64,000 nt of DNA, taken from positions 22,746,289 through 22,810,288 of the forward strand of contig NC_068972.1 in the NCBI RefSeq assembly GCF_016808095.1, in the 5' to 3' direction. This document shows, in pieces, positions 1-12,035 of this stretch. Origin of the DNA: Vigna angularis (Eukaryota; Streptophyta; Magnoliopsida; Fabales; Fabaceae). A program made the position numbers and the translations under genes. Each line of letters begins with the position of its first letter. Positions within the stretch are counted from its first letter, which is position 1. Under the pieces are notes generated by a model, which ran no database searches, was not told where the DNA came from, and was given only the letters and a program-made list of their open reading frames with translations.

Positions 1-1406
1 ATGGAAAGCCATCAACAAGCACTGGAGCGTGAGCAGACGGCACATAAACAGGTCCAGTCATGGGAAAACCGTAATAGTTTGCTCCGAGATGAACTTGAGA
101 AAGAGAAGCACAAATTATTTAGTCTGCAACAGGAGCTACACAAAGAGAAAAATCATCAAGCCAAGATTGAGGTATGTGACAAATGCGAAACTACTTAGTG
201 CCAAATATATCAAGATACGTCTGAAAAAATCTGTGGAGTTTACTTATATATATTGTCAACATCTATCTTGAGTGTCTTTGCCTCTACTTTGACAGTCCTA
301 CTCTAAACCTTATGCACCTCTATTGGACATGTTTAGGCACCTTGAACACTCATAGATACGTAGGTTTAACCTTCAAAATACTTTGAAATAAATATATTTA
401 CACTTTTTACTCTACATATAGGTGGTTGGCAATTATAGCCATGTACTAGCAAGATGGGAGAGGTGCTAACTTGTGTATCTGAAGGATGTTTCTTTAGTCT
501 TCTGCTTCAAAGCACAAACCGTAAATCACATTAAAATGTTTCTCTAATTTTATTACTTCTCAATCAATTAACAGAATTCAACAACGCTTTGAATTCCTTT
601 TTATTTGTTCACTTGATTGTTTCACTCGATAAAGTTAATTAGTTTATTTCATTCAATCTAGAATCAGATTAAACAAAAGTATAGTAATAGTGCGCATTCA
701 ATAATCTATTTCCTTGCAAGTTTTTTTGTTTGTTGTGTATCACAACACTCCTTTTTTGTTTCTATAATAGTTTTTCTGTTATATATCCATGTCCCCATTT
801 TTTAAAATGGATACTCAAACAGCTTATTATTCTACTGCTACACTACAATCGGTGGAAATGTTACAGGGTAGATTGGCAAAAGAGAGAGCTGCGAAAGAAA
901 AGCTCCTTTCTCAGGCTGCATCCATTAAAAAGGAGAGAGAACAACATGAGCTACACATGAAATCTGAAGAGGATGTGATTAGAAGGAAGGCTGCCAGGGA
1001 TCTGCAGAACTATGTGGAAGATATTGGAAAGGTGGAGAAAGAGTTGGTTGACTTGAAACTAAAATCTGACTCTGAAAAAATAGCAGCACTACGCAGATGT
1101 GTTGATGAAAGGAATGATAGCTTCTCAGGAACAAAGAGTACTCCAAACATGAAGGGAAACAAGAAATCAGATGAGTCTAAAACAAAGGTGAGCTGCCAAG
1201 ACAACTTGGCTGCTGGAAGTTTGAGGCGTGAGCAGGAGTGTGTGATGTGCTTATCAGAGGAGATGTCAGTAGTTTTTCTGCCATGTTCACATCAGGTGGT
1301 GTGTGCTGAATGCAATGAACTCCATGAGAAGCAAGGGATGAAAGAATGCCCTTCCTGTAGGACCCCAATCCAACGTAGGATTCGTGCTAAATTTGCTCGG
1401 CGTTAG
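1..1406 (+). CDS. RING-type E3 ubiquitin ligase, RF298/MIP1-like (3' part only)
   Basis: This is the 3' part of a RING-finger E3 ligase that would transfer ubiquitin to substrates. Two exons fit: 1-171, ending in a GAG codon before gtatgtg, and 867-1406, after the acceptor ttacag. Both are phase 0. Exon 1 encodes a charged coiled coil (LRDELEKEKHKL region). The last exon continues the coiled coil (KERAAKEKLLSQ, KIAALRRCVD). It ends in a C3HC4 RING: CVMC, then CSH, then CAEC, then CPSC about 20 residues before the TAG stop at 1404-1406. Coiled coil plus a C-terminal RING is the layout of the plant RF4/RF298/MIP1 family, whose members are usually 700-900 residues, so most of the gene lies before base 1. 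The ATG at base 1 is probably an internal Met. The 867 acceptor has a weak pyrimidine tract, so a slightly different junction is possible. Confidence 0.85.
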
Positions 1407-2651
1407 ATGATAGTATAGACTTTCCTGAATGAATGGAAATCTTGAAGAAGAAGAAGAAATACATTGTACTTCCTCCTTCCCTTCCAAAACCAAAAAGAAA
1501 TAAACAAGAAAGAAAAACAGAATAGACAAAGAAAGAACTGTCCCTAGGGACAGTTGAGTGTAAAGACCGTTTATGCTTTTACATTTCGAAATATAAATCA
1601 GCACAATTAGATTTTATATAATAGAGAGTATCTTCTTTCACTCAGTTATTGGAGTCATACCTTTTCATCTCCAATACCTACTTCTGCTTTCTTTTCTTCC
1701 TGCAGGTATCTGAGCTTCCTCCATTCATTATTTCCTCTTCAAGTGCATCAAATTATTCTGGTTTGGACAATCTATTCCGTATTCTGTAACTTAAATAACT
1801 CACTTAATTGCATTCTTAATTGCATTTTACCATTTAAGTTTTTTACTGTCCAATTTTTATTTTTTCACGCATTTTAAAGTCAAGTTTTCCCCCTCAAATT
1901 TTACTATTTTTTTTTTTTAATTTTCCATTGTAGTTTTGTTTTGGGTAACTTTTCCCTCTCACTTTTAAAGGAGATTTAAAAAAATGAAGGGAAATTCTCC
2001 TGTTACCAAGTTAGTTTATAGAAATTCTTAACATTTCTTTAAACTATTATTTTTAATTTGTATACAAATTAATTTAAGTTTATTAAAATATATTGTTATT
2101 TTTTGTTATATTTTTCTTACTTAAATGGTGTTTATAGAAAATCTTATTCTCGCTACTTATGTAGTTCGCTTCCCAATTTAGAAAGCATAAAATTGTTTTT
2201 GCATGACATAAGAATATTTTAAAAGATATTAAAGTTTTATTCATTATTTTTCTGCCTCTAATTTTAATCATGCGTAATTTTATTATTTTTTAGTGAATCA
2301 AGTTTCTTTAAAGTTAAAATTAAATAAATCAATCATCTTTTCTTAATTTAATTAGGGAGTATTGGTATCGGTGTAAATGTATTTACACTTTCACTCAGCT
2401 ATATGAATTCTCATGTACGAACAATTATATAATTTTGTAATGCATATTTTAAGAATTTAGGGTATTTTCTACTGACTGAATGTGAAATATTTTATTGACA
2501 TATAAAACTTATTTTCTTTTGCTTAAGAACATTTAAAATCTCATTTTCTATTAAAATATTTGACGATTTATTAAGAATTTGGAATACATGATAATTTTAA
2601 AGATTTATAATTTAATTAGTGTTTTTTTTTATAAAATTTAAAGAAGTTAAC
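1407..2651. other. 3' UTR and AT-rich intergenic DNA
   Basis: The first 200 bases or so after the RING gene stop are probably its 3' UTR (purine-rich aagaagaagaag, then AT-rich DNA). The remainder is AT-rich with T-runs. I see no gene, tRNA or element end in it. Confidence 0.5.
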
Positions 2652-3743
2652 CATAACATCTTATTTAATAGTATAAAATTACTAAATAAAATATTATATA
2701 AAAGTACACAAAATGTATGACTAATTTATTATAACCATCTCAAAAAGATATACAGGAATAGTTCATATATACAGATAAAAAAAATACTATAAAATATAAC
2801 TAAAGGATATACAAAGTTTTTCAAAAAGATAAACTAAAACCAAAGTTGTAACTTCTACACAACACCAACATTTTTTTTTCTAGAGATATCTCCAAACCAT
2901 AGAACAAATCAACAAAATATAGGATAAACTAATATATAAAAAAGTACATCAAAAAGTAGATAAATTTATTATATTCATATTAAAGAATCCACACAGATAT
3001 AAAACACAAGCTACACAAGATAAACACTTTCCTAGATTTAATCAACCAGATAAAATGCATTGATGTCAGACAGTTTGGAAGTCATGCACTCATGGTGGAT
3101 ATTCTTCCACTTGAAGAGGTTAACCATTTAGTGTCATAAGAACTATAATGTTATTTAGACAATAACCTCCTCTTACTCTCACCTCTCAATCCATCAGTCT
3201 CTATTTAAGTATGAATGATTAGTAGTGTCTTAGGATAATCTCCATTATATGTTTATACTTCAATGCATGCCCTAAGAAACACATATTGGATTCCTTGTAT
3301 CATTCACCCTTTTATTTCTTATTATATTCCAAAAACTCATATTATCCACAAACATTCATACATTTCAAATCATAAATCCACATATAATAGAAATTCTTTT
3401 CAAGAAAAAAGAAAGTGTCTGATACCATCCAACAACAAAGAACTTTTGCCTAACACCACAAATCTAGTGATGTCATTGGAGGTTATCGCTTAATGTCAGT
3501 CAACATGGTGCCTACGCCACTTTCTTGCCCAGCCAGCCCAAGGCTCACCTAACAAACCACCATTGGAGCTCCTAGGATTTAAATCTTGAAAATGGCGCCC
3601 TACGATAGCAAGTGGTGCCCAAAATAAACCAATTAGAGAACTCTTGCATAAGTGGCGCTCAATGGTCTTTATTAGTGCTCGATGACACAAAGTCAATGAA
3701 CTCTCTTACTGTGATTTCGCACAGTGAGAAAATCTCTCACCTA

Positions 3744-5104
3744 CACTAGTGCAGAAAAGGCCTTTAACGTCACCATTTAGACGTCCGACCCTCGAATATC
3801 CAACGTAAAAAATGACTGGTGGCATTTTCCGTAAATAAAACAACCATATAGACGTCTGTTCTGGATGGAACCAACATCTAAAACCATATAGACGTCCGAT
3901 GTGCGGGCAACCGACTTCTATATACTCATTTTTGAAATCTAAAAAGTCACTTTTTAACTCCATTTAGATGTCTGATCCCGCCAATCTGACTTCTACAGCC
4001 ATATAGACGTCCGATGTGGGGGGAACCGACTTCTATATACTCATTTTTGAAATATAAAAAAGTCACTTTTTAACTTCATTTAGACGTCTGATCCTGCCAA
4101 TCCGACTTCTACAGCCATATAGACGTCCGATGTGGGGGAAACCGACTTCTGTATACTCATTTTTGAAATGTAAAAAGTCACATTTTAACTCCATTTAGAC
4201 GTCCGATCCCGTCAATCCGACTTCTACAGCCATATAGACATCCAATGTGGGGGGAACCGACTTCTATATACTCATTTTTTAAATCTAAAAGGTCACTTGT
4301 TAACTCCATTTAGATGTTTGATCCCGCCAATCCGACTCTACAGCCATATAGACGTCTGATGTGGGGGGAACCGACTTCTATATACTCATTTTTAAAATCT
4401 AAAAAGTCACTTTTTAACTCCATTTAGACGTCCGATCCTGTCAAACCGACTTCTACAGCCATATAGATGTTTGATGTGGGGAAAACCGACTTTTATATGG
4501 CTGCATTAAAACACCGCGAACGCGAGGCAGCAGTTACGCACACTTAATGTTCATCATCTTCCTCGCGTTTTCTCTCTACGGGTTACGTTTTTTAGGTTCA
4601 TTTTCTCAATTTTGCACCGTTTTAAATTAATTTTACTCCGATTACATCACTCTTTGATGTATTATCTTTCATTTGAACCGATTAAAATGTGTTTTTGTTG
4701 GGTTTTTGTGCAATTTTGCTTGTGCCCTTGGGCGGCGTTCTTGGGCGGCGATTTCTTGTATTTTGCACTCCTCAAATTCTCTCCACTACGTTTTTAAAAC
4801 CATCCAATACAAAAAAAAACGTACAATACATTCTCTTCAACTAAAATATAAAGTTGTAAACTCGAATCACCATGAGCCAGGAGCAACCCGAGAGGCATCA
4901 AGTGAAAAAAGATCCAATCAAATACGGCAATGTTGTAGACGTCTGATCTATAGTGTCAGACGTTTGACCTGTATGGATCGGACATTTATATGCACGTTTG
5001 ACCTATTGGGTCAGACGTCTCATTAACGCCACCCATATACACGTCAGACAGAGATAAGACGTTATCCAAAATAATAGACGTCTAAAACCCTTTCTGCACT
5101 AGTG
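3744..5104. mobile_element. Non-autonomous CACTA (En/Spm-type) DNA transposon
   Basis: The left end reads CACTAGTGCAGAAAAGG, and the right end is its inverted complement (ccctttctgcactagtg). CACTA ends are diagnostic of the CMC/En-Spm superfamily. The 3-bp duplication CTA flanks it exactly, at 3741-3743 and 5105-5107. Subterminal repeats of the form TAGACGTC(C/T)GA occur repeatedly on the left and in inverted form on the right, as expected for transposase-binding repeats. Length is 1361 bp. No transposase domain is visible, and the two small reading frames around 4612-5026 match nothing I know, so it must depend on a transposase supplied in trans. It lies inside repeat copy A. Confidence 0.9.
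3884..4498. repeat. About 115-bp tandem repeat inside the CACTA element
   Basis: The phrase ccatatagacgtccgatg starts at about 3884, 3999, 4115, 4230, 4344 and 4459, which gives spacings of 114-116 bases and roughly 5.3 units. Each unit also holds a second TAGACGTC motif (near gatcccgccaatccgac) and a spacer ending in aaaaagtcac. Units differ by a few substitutions. The array is the left subterminal region of the CACTA element, expanded in tandem. Confidence 0.9.
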
Positions 5105-5959
5105 CTAGCAAAATCTAACTTAGAGAAGCCATTGTCTCAACAATGCCCAATGTTATTAGTGGTGCTCAAGGTCATCTCAATGCACCAAAAATCTTCTTTT
5201 TGAGTTTGATTTGTGCAATTTGACATTACTTGAGCAAGTTTGCAGTTCTAAACACTTCAATATCATAAGATTTGCAATCTTTAGCTCAAGCAATATCAGA
5301 TTACCCAATTCAAATATCAATAAAGTAAAATTTTAACAATTATCAGTTCACAAACCTCATTGATACCTTAGTTCGGATACACAAACATAATTTCATAGAT
5401 TCAACACCAATCATCCAAGCAACAATTCAAACTTAAATAAGAAATATACACGTAAAACCAATTAAATCATAAACATACAATTTTTAGTTTCTCTCACTTG
5501 ATAAAACAACTCAAGGTGACTTTATCTACAAACAGAAACATCACAAACACGATCAGGTCATACATTTACGATCACTTGTCAACAAAGACTCATATAGAAG
5601 ATCAAAATCACATATACAACCAATAGAAGTCACATGCAAGCTAGGACAATTTCAACCAAAGGAAAAAAAACAAAATTTCAACTTACAAATATGAAGAAAC
5701 TGATCGGTCAAAAGGAAGGAGCTCGCCAAAAAAATCATCCAATTGATTCTAATATTCAAACAGACAACTAAAGAGTAAGAAGACTTGGAGAGAAGTGAAA
5801 AAACTCTAAAAAGGTGGTTTTTAGATAAATAAAATATTTTAAAGTAATGAAACTCGTTTATAAAATTTTTATTTATAGTTATATATATATTAATATTAAA
5901 TTAATTAAATCTTACTATTTTATACATACTATAAGTTCTAAACTTTGTAGGTTTTTATA

Positions 5960-6567
5960 AATTGAAAAAAATATTATTTTTTAGACTCTTTATTTTATGT
6001 GAATTTACTTTTCTAATGGAGTATATTTTGCTTGGTAAGATGAGTAAGAGAAGGTTTAACACAGTATAATCAATTAAAATCATTTTGAGTGAAAAATATG
6101 GACGTAAGAATTTTAAGTAATTAAAGTAATAAAGTTCGAATTATAACTATTAACAAATTTTTAAAAATATTGTAAAATTTATAAGATCAACTGTATGGTA
6201 TTAATAGATTATTATTTCAAGTGATATTAGATTTGATTTCTTTCTCTCTCTTTTAATTTTCCTCTCTTAAAAAAATATCTATCTCAAATGTCATATTATA
6301 TATCATATTTTAATAAATTTTTATTTGAATGAATTTAGATTAACTCAATCCTATAGTTCAAAGAAATTTAATAGTGCTTTATCACATATTTATCTTCGTA
6401 ATACCAATCAAATTAGTGTAATGTGAGGAACATAAAAAAGTCTTTACCATGAATACCATACAAAGTATATACTACTCTTTAAAGAAATAGTAGTCTTTTT
6501 AATTTTTAAATAATAGGCCTTTTAATTTTCTCTTTAACTATCCTTCAATTTATAATTAAGATAACAA
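5960..6567. other. AT-rich spacer
   Basis: AT-rich DNA between repeat copy A and copia-1. I see no gene or element in it. The last five bases (AACAA, 6563-6567) are the left target duplication of copia-1. Confidence 0.5.
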
Positions 6568-7047
6568 TGTAAAAACATGTTCATACAATTCATACTGAAG
6601 ATTCAATAAATCTAAATATATCAAACAAACACATTTAATGATATTCAGATTTACAAGAATAAAAGCGGAAGCAGAAAGACCAACCTCCAGCCATTGTTGT
6701 ACGCTTGCCTAATTTCTGGTTTCTGAACCTTTGCTCTTAAAACACGATGGTGATGTATATATGAAGGAAAGAGTAGGCTCAGTGACCTGATATGAAATTT
6801 TTTGAAAGAGTCTGTATTACTCCAAAAACCATCACAGAGTATATAACGTTAAAAGAGATTGTGGTGGAGAATCATGGGCACGTTTTTTTAAAAACGGTTT
6901 TTTATCTTAAAAATAAATGGACCACTTTCAGAATATATATTAACTGCTTTATAATGTTAACTGAAAAGGAATAAAAATAAATGTGAAAGATATAATATTA
7001 TATAATATAATATTAAAATGTAACCTCTCTTCTGTATAAGGCTAACA
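6568..7047 (-). repeat. 3' LTR of copia-1
   Basis: 480-bp LTR, TG...CA on the given strand (tgtaaaaacatg ... aggctaaca). It is nearly identical to 14630-15108. The small reading frame at 6792-6974 lies inside the LTR and is duplicated in the other LTR; it is not a gene. Confidence 0.95.
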
Positions 7048-7060
7048 TTCTCCCACTTGG
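7048..7060 (-). other. Polypurine tract of copia-1
   Basis: On the minus strand this reads CCAAGTGGGAGAA directly before the 3' LTR (TGTTAGCC). This is the usual plant copia plus-strand primer position and sequence type. Confidence 0.9.
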
Positions 7061-7327
7061 TCCATTTTATTCAACCATCAAACCTAATAAGAGACCAAAT
7101 ATATGAATCATGGTGATAGTTCCTCTAATAATGAGTATTATCTCCCATGTACTACGATGTATTTAGTCTCACATCACAATCTCTTAACTTTAATGAATAA
7201 ACCATATGTCTATTCTAGGTCACAACTAAATGAGTTTTCTCAAAATAATTAATTATGTGCACAAATAATTGAGAAAACATTAAACTGAATAAGAGTTTTA
7301 TCAAAATGAAAGTACTTACAATGATTG

Positions 7328-9485
7328 TCACATCATGGAACCAAGTCCCATTCGCGTTACATGATCCTTAAAATTCTTTGGTGGCATGCCTTTAGTTAAA
7401 GGATCAACAATCATCAACTCAGTGCTAACGTGCTCAATAACCACTTTCTTTTCTTTAACACGTTCTCTTATGGCTAGATATTTAATGTCGATGTGCTTAC
7501 TTCGACTTCCACTTTTATTATTCTTAGCCATGAAAACAGCAGCAGAGTTATCACAGTACAACTTCAGTGGCCTAGCAATTGAGTCCACAACTCTAAGCCC
7601 AGATATAAAACTCTTCAACCATACACCATGTGAAGAAGCCTCAAAACAAGAAACGAATTCAGCTTCCATAGTAGAAGTAGCAGTCAAGGTCTGCTTTTTG
7701 CTACTCCAAGATACTGCTCCATCAGCTAACATAAAAATGTAACCAGACGTTGATTTTCGTGAATCAACGCAGCCAGCATAGTCTGAATCGGAGTAGCCAA
7801 TCACTTCTAAATTAGCAGTTCGTCTATACATGAGCATGAAATCTTTTGTTCCTTGAAGATATCTCATTACTTTCTTTGCAGCTTTCCAGTGGTCAACACC
7901 TGGATTACTCTGATATCTTCCTAAAACTCCAACTGCAAATGCAATGTCAGGTCTAGTACAAACTTGAGCATACATAAGACTTCCGACAGCTGAAGCATAT
8001 GGAATATTTTTCATCTGTTCCCGCTCAAGATCATTTTTCGGGCATTGACTTAAATCAAGTTTGTCACCCTTTACAATGGGAGCTACACTTGGTGAACAAT
8101 TCTTCATATTAAACCTCTCTAAAACTTTGTTGATATAGGTCTCTTGAGACAAACCCAAAATGCCTCGAGATCTTTCCCTATGGATCTTAATGCCAATGAC
8201 ATAAGATGCCTCTCCCATATCCTTCATGTCAAAGTTCTTTGAGAGAAATTGTTTCACTTCATATAGCATACCCTTGTCGTTGGTTGCAAGCAAAATGTCA
8301 TCCACATATAAAACAAGGAAACAAATCTTACTCCCACTGACCTTTTGGTATATACATTGATCCATGATGTTTTCTTCAAAACCGAATGAAGTGATAACAT
8401 CATCAAATTTTAGATACCATTGGCGGGAGGCTTGTTTTAATCCATAGATGGATTTATTAAGCTTACATACCAAGTGCTCACTATCTTTAGAAGAGAATCC
8501 TTCAGGTTGTTTCATGTAAACCTCTTCTTCTAGATCACCATTAAGGAATGCTGTTTTCACATCCATTTGATGTAACTCAAAATCAAAATGAGCTACTAAT
8601 GCCATGATTATTCTTAAAGAATCCTTCTTAGACACAGGAGAAAAAGTTTCTTTATAATCAATTCCTTCTCTTTGAGTGAATCCTTTGGCAACAAGTCTTG
8701 CCTTATGTCTCTCAATGTTGCCTTTTGAGTCCTTCTTGGTTTTGAAGACCCATCTACATCCAATGGATTTTACACCATCAGGCAACTGAACGAGATCCCA
8801 AACTTTGTTAGATGCCATAGAATCCATCTCGTCTTTCATAGCATCATACCATAGGTTTGATTCTTTAGAACTCATGGCTTGTGAAAACGTTTCAGGATCA
8901 TTTTCGGCTCCAATGTTGTAATCCGATTCTTGTAAATACACTTCATAATCACTAGAAACTGCTGGTCTTCTGATTCTAGTAGATCTTCTTAATGTTGTGT
9001 CAACATCTTGATGAGAAACTTGTTGTTCAACATTTACTTGTTGCTCCTCGTTAACAACTTGATCTATATTATCATTTTCAGCAATTTGTGGAACATCAAT
9101 TATTGGTTGTTCAATACGCTTTTGAACTGAAGGAGCGTGAATGACTACCAATCTTTCATTTGATTGAGAGGTTTGAGCTTCATAGTGATCTTTTTCAAGA
9201 TCAACGTCTTGATTTAAATCACTCCCACTAATCAAGTCATTTTCAAGAAACTTTGCATTTCTTGATTCCACAATCCTAGTGTTATGATTTGGACAATAGA
9301 ATCTATACCCTTTGGACCTTTCAGCATATCCAATGAAATATCCACTAATAGTCCTTGGGTCTAGTTTCTTCTCTTGTGGATTATAAATTCTCACTTCAGA
9401 AGGACATCCCCAAACGCGTACATGTCGTAAACTAGGTTTCCAACCTTTGAATAACTTAAAAGGTGTTTTTAAAACAGCCTTATTG
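7328..9485 (-). pseudogene. copia-1 pol, reverse transcriptase-RNase H part
   Basis: An open frame of 688 codons (7328-9394 from its first Met) covers the end of integrase, RT and RNase H. Visible RT marks are GCRWVFKTK (about residue 212), DVKTAFLNGDLEEEVYM (about 278) and the catalytic YVDD at about residues 363-366. RNase H follows, with YSDSDYAGCVDSRKSTSGY and STMEAEF. The frame ends with the family's usual DPLTKGMP segment. The coding sense continues upstream to about 9485, where a one-base shift separates it from the integrase frame, so it has no start of its own. Confidence 0.92.
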
Positions 9486-10481
9486 GGACCCGATTTACTA
9501 TATACACAGCCGTCTTAAGTGCTTCAGTCCACAAGAATTGAGGAAGTTTTGAATTACTCCTCATACTTCTCACCATATCCATCAAGGTTCGATTTCTTCT
9601 TTCTGCTACACCATTCTGATCTGGAGAGCCAGGCATGGTATATTGGGCAACAATCCCATGTTCTTGAAGAAATCTAGCAAACGGACCAGGTGCTTGTCCA
9701 TTCTCCGTGTATCTACCGTAGTACTCTCCACCTCTGTCTGATCTCACAATCTTAATTTTCTTTCCACATTGCAATTCTACTTCAACCTTAAAAACTTTAA
9801 AGGCATCTAAGGCTTCATCCTTAGAACGAAGTAAGTACAGATACATGTATCGTGAGTAATCATCTATAAAGGTGATAAAGTATTTCGGACTACTTGCATC
9901 CATATCCGGACAACAAATATCTGTATGAATAATTTCTAGTAAATTTGAACTCCTCTTAGCACCTCTTTTAGACTTGTTAGTTTGCTTTCCCTTTATGCAA
10001 TCCACGCAAGTCTCAAAATCAGTAAAATCCAAAGTACTAAGTACTCCTTCACTTACTAATCGCTTAATTCTCTCAATGGAGATATGTCCCAATCTTCGGT
10101 GCCATAAAACAGAAGAATCCTCATTCATAACACATCTTTTTAACCCAGCGGAAACATGCATAGAACTATAGGCAGCGTTGTTTTGCAATTTAATAAAGTA
10201 AAGACCATCGCATAATTCCCCAAAGCCAATAACCTTGGATTTATTCAATAAAGTAAAACCAGAATCCGTAAAATTAAATGAAAAACCCAAAGGTGCAAGT
10301 TGTGAAATAGAAATCAAGTTCTTGCTAAAACTAGGAACATAAAAGGTCTTTTCTAAACATAAAACAAAACCACTACTTAAAACTAAATTGCACGTCCCAA
10401 TGGCTTCAACATGTGAACTCATCTTGCTTCCTGAATAGATGTGTTGTTCACTTCCCATCGGTTTCCTTAGATTTTCCATAC
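9469..10481 (-). pseudogene. copia-1 pol, protease C-terminal part and integrase
   Basis: The frame starts abruptly next to the nested LTR and begins in the C-terminal half of the protease region. It continues through the GAG-pre-integrase zinc finger (LWHRRLGH then CVDCIKGKQ) and the integrase core (IHTDIC, FIDDYSRY, SDRGGEYY, PDQNGVAERRNRT). It stops shortly after NRVP because of a one-base frameshift near 9485. The following bases read on correctly in another frame into the RT segment. Frame, motifs and order all fit copia. Confidence 0.9.
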
Positions 10482-10871
10482 CCTGCTGTCAATACCCAAT
10501 TTCGTCCGGGTAAATATAATTCATCACAAAAATAAATAAAAAAAAACATAAAAAAAAACCAAAATGAAAAATACCATTTATTTTACTTTTTGCACCCCCA
10601 AATTTTCTTTTAAACACTTAATCCAATGGCCCAAAATAATCTCACTTTTTTTACTTCCTCACCACCCATCTTTTCTTATCATACCCCATTCTCCACATCA
10701 CCATCCACCTCACCCTCCACATCATCTACCTTTTTCATTTACTTTTTCCACATCATTTCCATATTAATTTTATATATCAACTTTTCTAATTATTCCACTT
10801 ACTTTTTTTAATTATATCTTCTCCATCAACATTTTTTATTATCCATTTTTCTCCACCTTATTTTTCCACCC

Positions 10872-11120
10872 ACTTTTTATATTATTTCTTTCACTTATTT
10901 TCCACATTAACTTTTACTATTCACTATATTTTATTTTACCTACTTTCTCCACCAACTTTTTATATTATTTCTTTCACTTAATTTCCACACCTAATTTCTC
11001 CACCAACTTTTTATATTATTTCTTTCACTTATTTTCCACATTAACTTTTACTATTCACTATATTTTATTTCACCTAATTTTTCCACAAACTTTTTATATT
11101 ATTTCTTTCACTTATTTTCC
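10872..11120. repeat. Pyrimidine-rich degenerate tandem repeat in solo LTR
   Basis: The phrase actttttatattatttc starts at about 10872, 10955, 11006 and 11089, with variable spacers rich in ttccacattaac and cactatatttt. It lies in the U3-like part upstream of the TATA box. Confidence 0.7.
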
Positions 11121-11709
11121 ACATTAACTTTTTCTATTAATCTTTTTTTATTATATTTTATTTCATCTAAATTTTCCACCAACTTATTATATTATTTTTA
11201 TTCATCAACTTTCTTCATCCTTAACTCTATAAATACCTACATTCTCTTCACTTCACACAAAAAAAAAAAATTACATAATACTCATCTCTTCTCTCTCAAA
11301 ACCTCTTCATTCCATCCCAAAACTCTACTTCATTTTTCTCTCACATTTTACTATTTCCTAATCCCTCTATACATAGTAAATCCCATACCACATTTCTACT
11401 ATAAATTCATCTTCTTCGCCATCAACCTATCTCTCCTTACAACTTATTACAAGCAAAGTTTTGCTTCATCTTTCAAATCTTCAACGAGGTACACATTTTC
11501 TTTTCATTCTATTTATATGCATTTTGATCATTTTTTTTAATTTATCCAATTTTCTACCACAATTTTATCTTATGTTTTTTTTCTTTCACAATTTTATGTC
11601 ATAGACATTTTAACTCGTCTCTCTTCTTAATAAAAAGAAAACTAAAATATAAAAATTAAAGATAAAAAGAAAAATACAAAATAAAAAAATTAAAAATCAC
11701 AAAAATATG

Positions 11710-12035
11710 TTTTAAAGGTTGAGGCACATGTGTGATCGCACGCATCGTCCTTGTGCCAAAAACCTTTTCTCTTTCTTCAAAATCCCAAAAATACGTTTTA
11801 AAGGTTTAGGCCCATGTGTGATCGCACGCATCGTCCTTGTGCCAAAAACCTTTTCTCTTTCTTCAAAAAATGTCAAAAATACGTTTCAAAGGTTTAAGCA
11901 CATGTGTGATCGCACGCATCGTCCTTGTGCTAAAAACCTTTTCTCTCTTTCTTCAAAAATTACAAAAAAATATGTTTTAAAGGTTTAGGCACATGTGTGA
12001 TCGCACGCATCGTCCTTGTGCCAAAAACCTTTTCA
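11710..12035. repeat. Four-copy 86-91-bp tandem repeat in solo LTR
   Basis: The block catgtgtgatcgcacgcatc starts at about 11727, 11813, 11901 and 11992. Each copy is followed by gtccttgtgc(c/t)aaaaacc and a CT-rich spacer. The 89-codon frame at 11719-11988 is only this repeat read through. A second short motif, taggagcaagg plus tccttgtc, occurs twice downstream (about 12168 and 12310). Confidence 0.85.

Larger units (their letters stand above)
2652..5959 (-). mobile_element. Long LTR-like repeat family, copy A (host of a CACTA element)
   Basis: This copy aligns by eye with the copies at 20108-22368 and 58172-61762 in the same orientation. The left end, with taacatc and then agtataaa, resembles the family end TGTAACATCC, but the first bases have decayed to ca. 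Shared middle blocks are tcatgcactcatggtgg (near 3080) and the cctcctcttactctcacc block (near 3165). The cargo consists of GC-rich phrases such as gtggcgctcaatgg near 3500-3740, which resume as gtggtgctcaagg near 5160 after the CACTA insertion. The right end, near gtaggtttttata, matches the family end caggtctttaca only loosely, and I could not find target duplications. The family is interpreted as a long LTR (TG...CA) without coding capacity. Confidence 0.6.

Noticed and set aside
3884..4498. Regularly spaced repeats that might suggest a CRISPR-like array
   Set aside because: Units are 115 bp and nearly identical throughout, with no unique spacers, and lie inside CACTA ends with target duplications.
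4612..5026. Plus-strand frames of 61 and 117 codons inside the CACTA element
   Set aside because: No transposase motif, and low-complexity hydrophobic or basic peptides. They lie in the non-coding interior of a non-autonomous element.
6792..6974. 60-codon frame present twice (also 14852-15034)
   Set aside because: Both copies lie within the copia-1 LTRs, so the conservation is LTR identity, not selection on a protein.
11719..11988. 89-codon frame in the solo LTR
   Set aside because: It is a tandem DNA repeat read through without stops; the peptide simply repeats itself and resembles no protein.
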